Notes: generated by a model not told the origin, from the letters alone. Numbered from the stretch's first letter, positions 1 to 6,932 are shown. The stretch: DNA of 9,192 bases from Phycisphaerales bacterium UBA6054 (GCA_002429045.1 DIYM01000046.1:20078-29269); one strand, 5' to 3'. Numbers and translations are program-made.

Positions 1-17
1 GGGGGAGGGGGGGGCGG

Positions 18-1136
18 TCAGTGCTGCGGGCGGAGCTGGCCGTAGACCTGCAGGGGAACGATCTCCTCGCCCGGCACGTCGGTGAGCACGTTGACGACGG
101 TGTTGAAGCGGGCGGCGGGCTGATCGACGGTGCCCGTGACCTTGACGATCCACTCGGTCTTCTTCTCGGGATCGAGGGGGGTCGCGACAAACTTGGCGCT
201 GACGGTGCGGTTGTTGAGGGTGGCGCCGGTGATGTTGAAAGCTTCGCCCGATCGGCTGGTGACGCGGAGCTCACGCTCGAAGGTGTCGCCCACCTCGAGG
301 CGGCCCAGGGTGAGGCGTGCCGGGGAGAACTGCACGTCGCCCATGACGCGTGCGACGGCCGCCATGGAGAAGATCTGCTTCTTCTCCTCGTTCGTGCGGA
401 TCGACAGTTCGGTGCGTAGCTGGCCCGGGGTTGCGGTTTCCTTGAGGATCACGCGGATGGTCTGCTCGTACAGGGTCTCGCCGTCGACCTCGACCTCGCC
501 GCCGGGGATGACCTCGACGTCGAAGTTCAGCGGGTCGTTGGTGGTGGCGCGTGTGACCTGGAACTCGGAGAACCGTCCCATCACACGGATGTCTTTCGAG
601 ACGCGCTGGCCCTTCTCGACCGACATGAAGTTGAGCACCGCGTTCGGCTCGAGCACGACGATCGGCTTGACCATGGCGTCCATGGTGAGGTTCACCATGG
701 GGGTGGCTTTCGAGTCGGTGAAGACGCGGATGGACTGGACGACGTTGCCGCGCTTGCCCTTGGGGTCGAAATCGACCTTGATGATTCCGGTCTCGTCGGG
801 CTGGTAGACCTTCTTTTCGAGCTCGGGAACGGTGCAGCCGCACGAAGGCTTGATCTGGCTGATGGTCAGCGGCCCGTTGCCGACGTTGCGGAACTGGTAC
901 TCGACGTGCCCGGTCTCGGTATCGAGCATCTCGCCCGCGTTGAGGCGGTTGGAGACGAACACGATGCGTCCCTCGCCGACCAGGCTGGTGGGGTCGGTGA
1001 GCGGGGCCACGCCGGGGGGCTGGGTCGGCTGGCCCGGGGGGGTGTCGACGGGCATGAGCTGCCCGGACGCCGCAGGCGCGAGCGCGAGCAGCGCCGGGAG
1101 AACGAGAGAAGCGATCTTGGTGCGTCGGGTGAGCAT
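18..1136 (-). CDS. Exported DUF1573 domain-containing protein
   Basis: The predicted product is 372 aa and its biochemical role is unknown. Residues 1-25 form a signal peptide: basic MLTRRTK, then a Leu/Ala core ending near PAASG, so the protein should act outside the cytoplasm. A Pro-rich linker (about 30-50) follows. Residues 60-160 match DUF1573, an Ig-like beta-sandwich family related to the ASPM/SPD-2/Hydin fold, with the diagnostic S-C-G-C-T motif at 98-102 inside the N-G-P-L-x-I-x-x-I-x-P-S-C-G-C-T signature. Residues 160-372 look like one or two further beta-sandwich repeats. Unlike its exported neighbours it lacks the C-terminal dockerin-like module and ends in RPQH. The ATG at 1136 is preferred over an in-frame ATG at 1211 because GGAG lies 7 nt upstream and the signal peptide then begins at residue 1. 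It follows the S8 protease gene after 298 bp, so it may have its own promoter. Family assignment is firm; function is open. Confidence 0.9.
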   Translation of the reverse strand: MLTRRTKIASLVLPALLALAPAASGQLMPVDTPPGQPTQPPGVAPLTDPTSLVGEGRIVFVSNRLNAGEMLDTETGHVEYQFRNVGNGPLTISQIKPSCGCTVPELEKKVYQPDETGIIKVDFDPKGKRGNVVQSIRVFTDSKATPMVNLTMDAMVKPIVVLEPNAVLNFMSVEKGQRVSKDIRVMGRFSEFQVTRATTNDPLNFDVEVIPGGEVEVDGETLYEQTIRVILKETATPGQLRTELSIRTNEEKKQIFSMAAVARVMGDVQFSPARLTLGRLEVGDTFERELRVTSRSGEAFNITGATLNNRTVSAKFVATPLDPEKKTEWIVKVTGTVDQPAARFNTVVNVLTDVPGEEIVPLQVYGQLRPQH

Positions 1137-1143
1137 GGAATGT

Positions 1144-1147
1144 CTCC
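1144..1147 (-). promoter_or_regulatory. Ribosome binding site deciding the DUF1573 start
   Basis: GGAG on the minus strand, 7 nt before the ATG at 1136. It supports this start over the in-frame ATG 25 codons upstream, whose extra residues are Pro/Arg-rich and would bury the signal peptide. Confidence 0.7.
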
Positions 1148-1223
1148 GTTCGGTCGGGCCCGCCCGCACGGGAGACGGGGGGAGGGTGCTGGCATCGCTG
1201 GGGCCTTGCATCGGCCTGCGTGG

Positions 1224-1229
1224 ATCATA
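1224..1229 (-). promoter_or_regulatory. Possible -10 box for the DUF1573 gene
   Basis: TATGAT on the minus strand, one mismatch from TATAAT, about 88 nt upstream of the DUF1573 start in the 298-bp gap. The nearest -35-like hexamer, CTGACA, is 21 bp upstream, which is longer than ideal. This is a weak candidate only. Confidence 0.2.
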
Positions 1230-1253
1230 TCGCGGCCGGGGCCGGCTCTCTGT

Positions 1254-1323
1254 CAGTACTCAATACTGCGCCCCCCGGCGTGGGATGCAAGGGTTCGTGG
1301 GCGATATTCAATATTTCCGGAAA
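1254..1323. promoter_or_regulatory. Cluster of three short dyads in the gap upstream of the DUF1573 gene
   Basis: In the otherwise GC-rich 298-bp gap, three perfect dyads sit within 70 bp: CAGTA-5 nt-TACTG (1254-1268), ATATT-1 nt-AATAT (1304-1314) and TTTCCGGAAA (1314-1323, sharing one base with the previous one). The last two form an AT-rich patch. They lie 118-187 nt upstream of the DUF1573 ATG, where an operator or activator site would fit. No protein-coding frame is supported in 1137-1434. The regulatory role is inference from symmetry and position. Confidence 0.3.
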
Positions 1324-1376
1324 CATCCGGGCCCTCCCCGGGTCGAGCCTGGAGCAGCCTGGGTTATCGGGGTCAG

Positions 1377-1413
1377 GGCGTCGCCCGCTCGGGTCGTGCT
1401 GCGCGGCGACGCC
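1377..1413 (-). terminator. Possible stem-loop after the S8 protease gene
   Basis: GGCGTCGCC (1377-1385) and GGCGACGCC (1405-1413) can form a perfect 9-bp GC-rich stem with a 19-nt loop, starting 22 nt past the S8 protease stop. There is no T tract, so this is not a classical intrinsic terminator. It could aid termination or 3' end stability. Confidence 0.3.
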
Positions 1414-1434
1414 AGGGCTCGGAATCGGGTCCGA

Positions 1435-3435
1435 TCAGGGGCAGCCCGCGCTGTACTCGGCGATGAACGCGGCGAGGTCGAAGAAGTTCCAGAGACCGTT
1501 GGCGTCCAGGTCCGCGGCGGCGTCCCGGGTGTTGAAGAGGGCGATAAACGCCGCGAGATCGAAGAAGTTGAGCACGCCGAAGGGTTCGGCGAGGTCGGGC
1601 GTGCCGCAGGACGGATCCGGCTCGGTGCCATAGAGGGCGATGCGGGCGGTGTCCCACGTCGCCAGGTCGAGCGGCCCGCGGTCGGCGATGTGCACCGTCC
1701 AGGTGCCCTCGCCCGGCTCGTCCCAGTGTCTCACCGAGGTGAACACGCGTTGGTCGAGGTCGTTCTGCGGATCGTCGCGCGGCTCGGCGAGGACGGACAC
1801 GGTCCCGGACGGGCTCGTGAGCCTGATGGACAGGTCCCCGACATAGTTCGTCCGGACGCCGAGGATGAGCTCGGCGTGCTCCACATCGATCGGTTCGTCG
1901 ATCTCGATCGCGAGCGTCACCCCGTCCGGGCTGTTGTCGGGAATGGCGGCGCCGACCGGGATCACCCCCGAGTCGGCGAGGGACTCCGGCCCGACGGGGG
2001 ACCATGCCTGGGCGAGGAGGACGGCGGCGTGCGCGTCGATCGTGCCGAATCCGTACATCGGGTGGATCGCGTGGCCCGCGGCGTTGACTTCCCATCCCGT
2101 GCTCTGCGGGTCGTTGAGGCGCGCGGTGCGTGCGATGATGTGGCGGATGTCGCGTGCCGAGAGCGTCGGGTTGGCCTCGAGCATGAGCGCGATGACTCCC
2201 GCCGCCTGCGGGCACGCCGCGCTGGTGCCACCGAAGTCCGGGTTGTATCCCGAGTTGTTGGCCGTGGTGAAGATGCCACGCCCGCCCCCGTTGGAGGGCA
2301 CGACCGCGAAGAGCGAACTGCCTGGCTCCGCGTAGCTGGGGCTGGTGTCGTTCTCGGTGATCGATCCGATCGCGATGGTGTGGCGACTGGACGCGTACGG
2401 GTCGTAGTCCACCCGGTCGTCGTCCTCGCCGCCGTTGCCGGCCGACCAGACGAAGACCGTGCCCAGCCCGGACCGTCCGCCCGACGCGTACTGCTCGAGT
2501 GCGGCCAGTTCGACGGCCGAGATCCCGGCGAGGATGCCGAAGTCGGGCGGTCCCCACGAGTTGGATTTGATCGGGTTGAGATCGTCGCGGAACGCGAGCG
2601 CGTCGGCGGTTGCGGAAGGCGGTCCGCCGTAGATCAGCTTGGAGACCCTGGCGCCGTGGGCGACGCCGACGCCTCCGATGCCGTTGTCCGCGGAGGCGGC
2701 GATGATGCCCGCGCAGCTTGTCGAGTGTGAGGTCGCCGAGCCGCCCGGCATGCTCGCTCCGGCATCGAAGTTGGCGATCAGGTCGGGGTGGTCGTCCTGC
2801 CAGCCGCCCTCGACCACACCGACGGTCACGCCCGCGCCGGTGATGCCCATCGCCCACACGGGTGTGACGTTGAGATCGACGGATGGGTTGTCCGTGTTGT
2901 CGAGATGCCACTGCTCGGGGAACCCCGGATCGCTCGGCAGAGAACGCGTGGTCTTTGGTCGTTCGGTGTCGAGTTCGGCGTGCACGATCCCGGGCTGGTC
3001 GCCGAGCCAGTCGGCGAGATCCGCCGCGGAGCGGACCGACTCGCATTCGATCGCGACGAACCCGGCGACCGATGCCAGCGGGGTCACCGACCGCACGCCG
3101 AGATCGCCGAGCGGGCGCGTGCTCGGGATCTCGAACCGGCGCCCGGTGTGCTGCACGAGCACGCGGGCGTGCACCACGCGATCGAACAGCGGCGGGGGCA
3201 CGTCTCCGCTCTTCGAGACGAGCTCGCCCGGTGGGTGGGCGGCGATCGAAGACCTGGCGTCGGGCGATTCGACAAGCAGCGAAACACGCCCGCCCGTGGG
3301 CAGGACCGTCCCGCGGTGGGCGCTGTCGCCCGCGTGGGTCGTCGCCGCGGTCGCGTACAGAACGGCGGCGGCCATGAAACACGGCGCCGTGCGGGGCCGG
3401 CGGTCGGTCCCGGGTGGGCTGCGGCGATCGGTCAT
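1435..3435 (-). CDS. Exported furin/kexin-type S8 serine protease with P domain and C-terminal GC-type dockerin
   Basis: The predicted product is 666 aa, an endopeptidase of the S8 kexin-like subfamily. Residues 1-36 are a signal peptide (Arg-rich, then FMAAAVLYATAA, cleavage near THA-G). Residues 37-164 resemble a pro-region that could end at KTTR164. The catalytic domain runs about 169-480, beginning with furin-like D-P-x-F-P-x-Q-W and ending with Y-G-F-G-x-x-D-A. His237 (H-S-T-S-C-A-G), oxyanion Asn334 (S-A-G-N-G-G) and Ser405 (G-G-T-S-A) are present. The triad Asp is Glu209 (V-V-E-G-G). D298 and D345 align without gaps to furin D258 and D306, which bind P1 Arg. A P/Homo-B domain covers about 485-605 (Y-V-G-D-L-S-I-x-L-x-S-P-S-G-T; W-D-E-P-G-E-G-T-W-T). 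The dockerin-like module is at 610-666, ending in AGCP. The start at 3435 is fixed by a strong AGGGGGAGGA 8 nt upstream; earlier in-frame starts would mask the signal peptide. It lies 161 bp after the M64 gene. Family assignment is firm; activity with Glu209 is uncertain. Confidence 0.93.
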   Translation of the reverse strand: MTDRRSPPGTDRRPRTAPCFMAAAVLYATAATTHAGDSAHRGTVLPTGGRVSLLVESPDARSSIAAHPPGELVSKSGDVPPPLFDRVVHARVLVQHTGRRFEIPSTRPLGDLGVRSVTPLASVAGFVAIECESVRSAADLADWLGDQPGIVHAELDTERPKTTRSLPSDPGFPEQWHLDNTDNPSVDLNVTPVWAMGITGAGVTVGVVEGGWQDDHPDLIANFDAGASMPGGSATSHSTSCAGIIAASADNGIGGVGVAHGARVSKLIYGGPPSATADALAFRDDLNPIKSNSWGPPDFGILAGISAVELAALEQYASGGRSGLGTVFVWSAGNGGEDDDRVDYDPYASSRHTIAIGSITENDTSPSYAEPGSSLFAVVPSNGGGRGIFTTANNSGYNPDFGGTSAACPQAAGVIALMLEANPTLSARDIRHIIARTARLNDPQSTGWEVNAAGHAIHPMYGFGTIDAHAAVLLAQAWSPVGPESLADSGVIPVGAAIPDNSPDGVTLAIEIDEPIDVEHAELILGVRTNYVGDLSIRLTSPSGTVSVLAEPRDDPQNDLDQRVFTSVRHWDEPGEGTWTVHIADRGPLDLATWDTARIALYGTEPDPSCGTPDLAEPFGVLNFFDLAAFIALFNTRDAAADLDANGLWNFFDLAAFIAEYSAGCP
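1438..1608 (-). other. GC-type dockerin module of the S8 protease (two repeats)
   Basis: Encodes residues 610-666. Repeat 1 has a degenerate loop (D614-L-A-E-P-F-G ... N-F-F-D626). Repeat 2 is a canonical 12-residue calcium loop: D642, D644, N646, N650 and D653. Each is followed by an amphipathic helix of the L-A-A-F-I-A type. C610 precedes the module and C665 is the penultimate residue. It is probably a surface-retention or binding module; its partner is unknown. Confidence 0.8.
1461..1569. repeat. Imperfect direct repeat within the S8 dockerin coding sequence
   Basis: Two 28-nt copies (1461-1488 and 1542-1569) match at 25 of 28 bases and start 81 nt (27 codons) apart. They encode the two N-F-F-D-L-A-A-F-I-A helices and reflect internal duplication of the dockerin unit. 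Confidence 0.75.
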
Positions 3436-3443
3436 GCTGACGG

Positions 3444-3453
3444 TCCTCCCCCT
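3444..3453 (-). promoter_or_regulatory. Strong ribosome binding site deciding the S8 protease start
   Basis: AGGGGGAGGA on the minus strand, 8 nt before the ATG at 3435. It rules against the in-frame ATGs at 3504 and 3462, neither of which gives a sensible signal peptide. Confidence 0.75.
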
Positions 3454-3596
3454 GGCGAGCATCGGTGCGCAGCGGGCCAAGGCGCCGCGGCGGTGACGGC
3501 TCATTCAACCACGAAGCCACGCCCCGATCCAGCCGGAATCCGCAAAAGCCGGCGCGGTCGGAGGTGTCGTATGGGGTCGTCCGGGATGGCTCTGGC

Positions 3597-5087
3597 TCAG
3601 TTCCCGCACGGGTTCGTGAACTCGTTGATAAAGTCGACGAAGTCGAAGAAGTTGAAGAGCCCGTCGCCGTTGAAGTCGCCCAGCGGGTCGCGGATCTGGA
3701 ACGCGAGGGTGAACGAGGAGACATCGAAGAACGTCAGCACTCCGTTGCCGTCGATATCGGCCAGGCGTTCACAGCGGTTGACCACCCAGCTGCGGGTCTC
3801 GGTCAGGAACTGCTGGCGGATGCTCGGGTCGCGCACCCATGGGGTGGGGTCGACCACGGTCGCGGTGATGACGCGCTCGGAGTTGCCGAGCGAGAGCGTG
3901 GTCAGGTCGAGCGTGGTCTGATCGGTCGCCGCGGGGATCGGGGTGCCGTCGATGTCCCAGACGATGGTCAGGTCGTGCCCGTCGGGCTGGACCGGGACGC
4001 AGAAGATCGAGTCGTCGCCGGTGAGTTCGGAGTCGACGGGGGTGCTGTCCTCGATGGGGCGGACCTCCCGGTAGAACTCCTTGATGAGCTGCTCGGCGCT
4101 GACGGCGTTGAAGCGACGCCCGAGCGACCGCATCATCGAGTTGTTGCTGGGGCGGTAGATCCCGTTGACCGAGTATTGGCCGCCCTCGTAGGCGCCGACC
4201 GGGTTATCGAACACCGGGAACGACGCGCCCATCCAGCGGTACCACTTGCGTTGCTGGGCGATCTGTTCGGACTGATCGTAGGTGGAGACGTTGGCGGTTC
4301 CGGGTTCGCCGCCGGTGTAGTTCGTGGGCCCGCCGTAGGTGTACTCGTCCGCGAGGTTTCCGAGCGAGTGCCCGAGCTCGTGGATGACGATCTGCGTGGC
4401 GGCGCTGTTGCGCCCGGCCGAGGTGCCGACGTTGGAAGAGGGGTATCCGACGCCGCCGTACTTGGTCGAGTTGGAGATCGCGATGACCTGGTCGACGTCG
4501 GTCATCACGCCGGCGCCCGCGGCCTGGATGGCGCGCGAGACGCTGACGCACAGCGCCCGCTCGGTCCCGCCGCACCAGTAGCCCATGTTGAGCGCCGTGT
4601 CGCGCTCGATGCCCTGGACCGGGTCGTTGTCCACGCCCGACTCGTTCGAGACCACCTCGACCCGCTGGACGCGGAAGAACGGCTTGTATGTGGTGAACGG
4701 CTCGTACTGGAACAGGTCGCCCTCGATCGCGTCCACATCGCTCTGGAACAGGCCCTGCTCGGACGCGGTGTATCCGTCGCCCACGAACACGATGTCGATC
4801 CGCTCGGGCACGGTCCCGCGGGTGAGATTGCGGGACGCCATGAACTGGCGGAGCGCGACGGTCTCGGCGTCGAGGGTCTCGACCGGGATGCGCCGCCCGG
4901 TCAGCGTGCCGTCGGCGGCGGGCCAGCAGGCGTGGGCGAGCTCGACACCCGGCGCGGTCGGGTGGTGTGCGTGCGAGCAGTTCTGGTGGAGGTGGGGGGC
5001 GTCGAGGGGGCCGTCGATGGGGAGGGCGGCGGCAGATCCTGCGAGGAGGGCGAACGAGGCGGCGGCCTGGGCGTGGATCGGGGGCAT
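3597..5087 (-). CDS. Exported M64-family metallopeptidase (IgA peptidase M64-like) with C-terminal dockerin
   Basis: The predicted product is 496 aa. Residues 1-22 are a signal peptide (short n-region, SFALLAGSAAA core, cleavage near ALP), so it is exported. A His/Cys-rich stretch (32-54) and a short N-terminal region follow, ending near a dibasic R65-R66. The peptidase domain spans about 94-345: R-I-D-I-V-F-V-G-D-G-Y-T near 96-107, then the zinc motif H236-E-L-G-H240 continuing S-L-G-N-L-A-D-E-Y, where D247 is a likely further ligand. E237 is the expected general base. These are hallmarks of family M64, named after a Clostridium IgA protease; the substrate here is unknown. Residues 350-435 form a beta-rich segment containing T-I-V-W-D-I-D-G-T, perhaps an Ig-like domain. 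A two-repeat dockerin covers 439-496. The ATG at 5087 is chosen over 5153 because AAGGAG lies 7 nt upstream and the signal peptide then begins at residue 1. It lies 145 bp after the beta-helix gene. Family assignment is firm. Confidence 0.93.
   Translation of the reverse strand: MPPIHAQAAASFALLAGSAAALPIDGPLDAPHLHQNCSHAHHPTAPGVELAHACWPAADGTLTGRRIPVETLDAETVALRQFMASRNLTRGTVPERIDIVFVGDGYTASEQGLFQSDVDAIEGDLFQYEPFTTYKPFFRVQRVEVVSNESGVDNDPVQGIERDTALNMGYWCGGTERALCVSVSRAIQAAGAGVMTDVDQVIAISNSTKYGGVGYPSSNVGTSAGRNSAATQIVIHELGHSLGNLADEYTYGGPTNYTGGEPGTANVSTYDQSEQIAQQRKWYRWMGASFPVFDNPVGAYEGGQYSVNGIYRPSNNSMMRSLGRRFNAVSAEQLIKEFYREVRPIEDSTPVDSELTGDDSIFCVPVQPDGHDLTIVWDIDGTPIPAATDQTTLDLTTLSLGNSERVITATVVDPTPWVRDPSIRQQFLTETRSWVVNRCERLADIDGNGVLTFFDVSSFTLAFQIRDPLGDFNGDGLFNFFDFVDFINEFTNPCGN
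3600..3773 (-). other. Dockerin module of the M64 peptidase (two intact calcium loops, variant tail)
   Basis: Encodes residues 439-496. Both loops are canonical: D444, D446, N448, T452, D455 and D471, N473, D475, N479, D482. The protein ends NPCGN instead of AGCP, so the last Cys (C494) is third from the end. C439 precedes the module. Confidence 0.8.
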
Positions 5088-5094
5088 CGGCGTG

Positions 5095-5100
5095 CTCCTT
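5095..5100 (-). promoter_or_regulatory. Ribosome binding site deciding the M64 peptidase start
   Basis: AAGGAG on the minus strand, 7 nt before the ATG at 5087. It supports this start over the in-frame ATG 22 codons upstream. Confidence 0.75.
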
Positions 5101-5153
5101 CGGCGTCGGGTCTGGTTCTTCGGGCCGACTCTCGGAACGAGATCCGGCGACAA

Positions 5154-5172
5154 CGCCCGGAGAACCCGGGCG
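5154..5172 (-). terminator. GC-rich hairpin after the beta-helix gene
   Basis: CGCCCGG (5154-5160) and CCGGGCG (5166-5172) form a perfect 7-bp stem with a 5-nt loop, 60 nt past the beta-helix stop. On the minus strand it is followed by TTGTCG, too few Ts for a textbook terminator. A terminator or attenuator upstream of the M64 gene is plausible. Confidence 0.4.
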
Positions 5173-5232
5173 GCACAGCCGATACGCGGGCGGGCGGCGC
5201 TCGGTTTCGTGGTAAACGGGAGCCGGGACCGG

Positions 5233-6822
5233 TTATGGGCAGCCGGCGTTGTACCAGTTGATGAACTGCACGACGTCGAAGAAGTTGAGCTGCCCGAACG
5301 GGGCGGCGATGTCGGGCGGGCAGAGGTTCTGGCAGGCGTCGAGCACGCCGTCGGCGTTGGTGTCGAGCGACGGGTCAGCCGCGATCTCGCAGGAGTCGGG
5401 GATGAAGTTGTCGTTGCAGTCGGCGTCGGCGCCGTCGCGGATGTCGACGAAGTCGTTGACGAAGTTGTTGTTGCAGTCGTCGTTGCCGTCGCCGACGGTG
5501 GGGATGTCGCGCTCGATGGGTCCGATGTCGACGGGCGGGAGCAGCATTTCGGTCGCGCCGGTGTCGGGGACCGCGAGGTCCTGTGTGAAGCGCGGGTTGC
5601 CGAGAAAGTCGAACGGATCGCGGTCGTTGATCAGCCCGTCCATGTCGAGGTCGTCCGCGTCGAGCCGGACGAGCAGGTTGCTGCCCGCGTCGATCGCGGG
5701 CGAGCCGGGCGCGAGCGACCAGTCCTCGTTGGCTGGATGGGCGATCATGGGGTCGGTGACGATGTTGCCGGCGCCGGGTGTGGGCTCTTGGACGACGCAG
5801 TGGTCGACGGTCACCGAACTCGCCGCGATGATCCCGCCGCCGGTATTGTCCCAGAAGATAGTGTTGACGGCGGCAGCGTCCAGCGTCGTGCTCACGGCAG
5901 ACCCGGTCGGGGCCGAGTTGTCGAGGAACAGGGACGACTCGACGTTGATGGCGGGTGCCGAACTCGCGACCGCGCCGCCCGAGGTGCTCGCGCTGTTGTC
6001 GTAGAAGACACACTGGAGCAGCGACGAGACGGGGCCGCGGATCGCGCCGCCCGAGCCGTCCGACCCGATCCCCCCGGTGGCGGTGTTGCCGACGAACACA
6101 CAGCGGACGATCTCGCCGCTGGCGCGGGCGCCGCCCGCAAGCCGCGCGGTGTTGTTGCGGAAGGTGCAGCCTTCGAGCGCGAGGATCTGACCGACGAGCA
6201 GTGCCGCGCCGCCGTTGGCCGTCGCGGAGTTCTCGTCGAAGACGCAGCCCCGGATCTCGATCGAGCCTTCTGCAGCAAGCGCACCCCCGGCCTCACCGGT
6301 GTTGTTGCGGAACACCGAGTCGAACACGCGCAGGGTCGTGAGCCCGTAGGAGAGCACGCCCCCGCCCCACCGGAATCCGAAGTTGGGCCAGTTGGTGATC
6401 GAACAGTCTTCGACCACGCAACTCTGGATGATGTGCTCGCCCCCGCTGAGGAGCATGCCCGCGCTGCCGAAGAATGTGATGCCGTCGGCGAAGCGGCTCT
6501 CGTCTCCTCGGACGGTCAGGCCCTGCGCGACGAGCGTCTCCCCGAATGAGAGGACGACATCGATCGCAGGCCCGTTGCCGGGTGCGCCGCGGGCGTCGAT
6601 GATGGTGGACGCCGCGCCGTCGGTGCCGATCAGCGACAGACCCTTGCCGGTCCACGCGATCCGCTCGGTGTAGGTGCCCGGCGCGATCAGGACCCGGTCG
6701 CCCGACGCCGCGGCGTCGACGGCGGACTGGATGGTCGGGAAGTCGCGCGGCACCGCGAGATCGTCGGCGTGCGCGAGCGGGCAGGCGAGCCACAGCAGCA
6801 GAACGGGAAGCGATCGGCGCAT
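5233..6822 (-). CDS. Exported right-handed parallel beta-helix protein with short GC-type dockerin
   Basis: The predicted product is 529 aa. Residues 1-19 are a signal peptide (MRRS, Leu-rich core, AHA cleavage). The segment 24-55 (F-P-T-I-Q-S-A-V-D-A-A ... V-L-I-A-P-G-T-Y) is the usual N-terminal cap of pectin-lyase-like folds. Residues 85-340 form beta-helix coils. About seven coils of 22-27 aa between 165 and 335 carry F-x-x-N-[TS]-A followed by G-G-A, as in polymorphic outer membrane protein-like repeats. No pectate-lyase catalytic residues were recognised, so binding or adhesion is as likely as carbohydrate cleavage. D-W-S-L-A-P-G-S-P-A-I-D-A-G (367-380) and V-D-I-G-P-I-E (431-437) resemble the 'choice-of-anchor Q' C-terminal cap. 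Residues 448-497 hold Asp/Asn/Cys-rich calcium-loop repeats, and 501-529 a one-repeat dockerin ending in NAGCP. The ATG at 6822 has GAGGAG 6 nt upstream; the frame stays open far upstream into dus, but that extension is spurious. It lies 110 bp after dus. Confidence 0.9.
   Translation of the reverse strand: MRRSLPVLLLWLACPLAHADDLAVPRDFPTIQSAVDAAASGDRVLIAPGTYTERIAWTGKGLSLIGTDGAASTIIDARGAPGNGPAIDVVLSFGETLVAQGLTVRGDESRFADGITFFGSAGMLLSGGEHIIQSCVVEDCSITNWPNFGFRWGGGVLSYGLTTLRVFDSVFRNNTGEAGGALAAEGSIEIRGCVFDENSATANGGAALLVGQILALEGCTFRNNTARLAGGARASGEIVRCVFVGNTATGGIGSDGSGGAIRGPVSSLLQCVFYDNSASTSGGAVASSAPAINVESSLFLDNSAPTGSAVSTTLDAAAVNTIFWDNTGGGIIAASSVTVDHCVVQEPTPGAGNIVTDPMIAHPANEDWSLAPGSPAIDAGSNLLVRLDADDLDMDGLINDRDPFDFLGNPRFTQDLAVPDTGATEMLLPPVDIGPIERDIPTVGDGNDDCNNNFVNDFVDIRDGADADCNDNFIPDSCEIAADPSLDTNADGVLDACQNLCPPDIAAPFGQLNFFDVVQFINWYNAGCP
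5236..5322 (-). other. Short, single-repeat GC-type dockerin of the beta-helix protein
   Basis: Encodes residues 501-529: C501, then the degenerate loop D-I-A-A-P-F-G-Q-L-N-F-F-D, one helix (V-V-Q-F-I-N-W-Y) and NAGCP. The canonical second loop found in the S8 and M64 proteins is missing. A canonical loop (D487, N489, D491, D495) sits just upstream and belongs to the preceding calcium-repeat region. Confidence 0.75.
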
Positions 6823-6828
6823 CGGGAT

Positions 6829-6834
6829 CTCCTC
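6829..6834 (-). promoter_or_regulatory. Ribosome binding site deciding the beta-helix protein start
   Basis: GAGGAG on the minus strand, 6 nt before the ATG at 6822. It settles the start within a frame that stays open as far as about 7959. Confidence 0.75.
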
Positions 6835-6932
6835 GGATCGGGACAGTTTCCGAACGGGATTCTGGCCCGGAGCGCCAAGCCGACCAACCAATAGGAAAGC
6901 GGAACGTCGGCGATCGGGGTGCGGCGGGCGTG

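Noticed and set aside
1..17. G-run at the window edge as a G-quadruplex or terminator
   Set aside because: Only 17 bases are visible just past the DUF1573 stop; too little sequence to support any call.
832..2730. Long plus-strand open frame (632 codons) opposite the S8 protease and DUF1573 genes
   Set aside because: Composition is Arg/Val/Asp-rich with no recognisable domain, and it crosses two well-supported minus-strand genes. Long antisense frames are expected in DNA this GC-rich.
1373..3724. 783-codon minus-strand frame overlapping the S8 protease
   Set aside because: Alternative-frame reading of the protease gene, very Arg-rich, no domain; the S8 frame carries all the motifs.
3465..5261. 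Long plus-strand open frame (598 codons) opposite the M64 gene
   Set aside because: Low-complexity Val/Gly/Asp/Arg protein, no domain, antisense to a clear metallopeptidase.
4585..6549. Long plus-strand open frame (654 codons) opposite the M64 and beta-helix genes
   Set aside because: Antisense shadow with no domain, signal peptide or good ribosome binding site.
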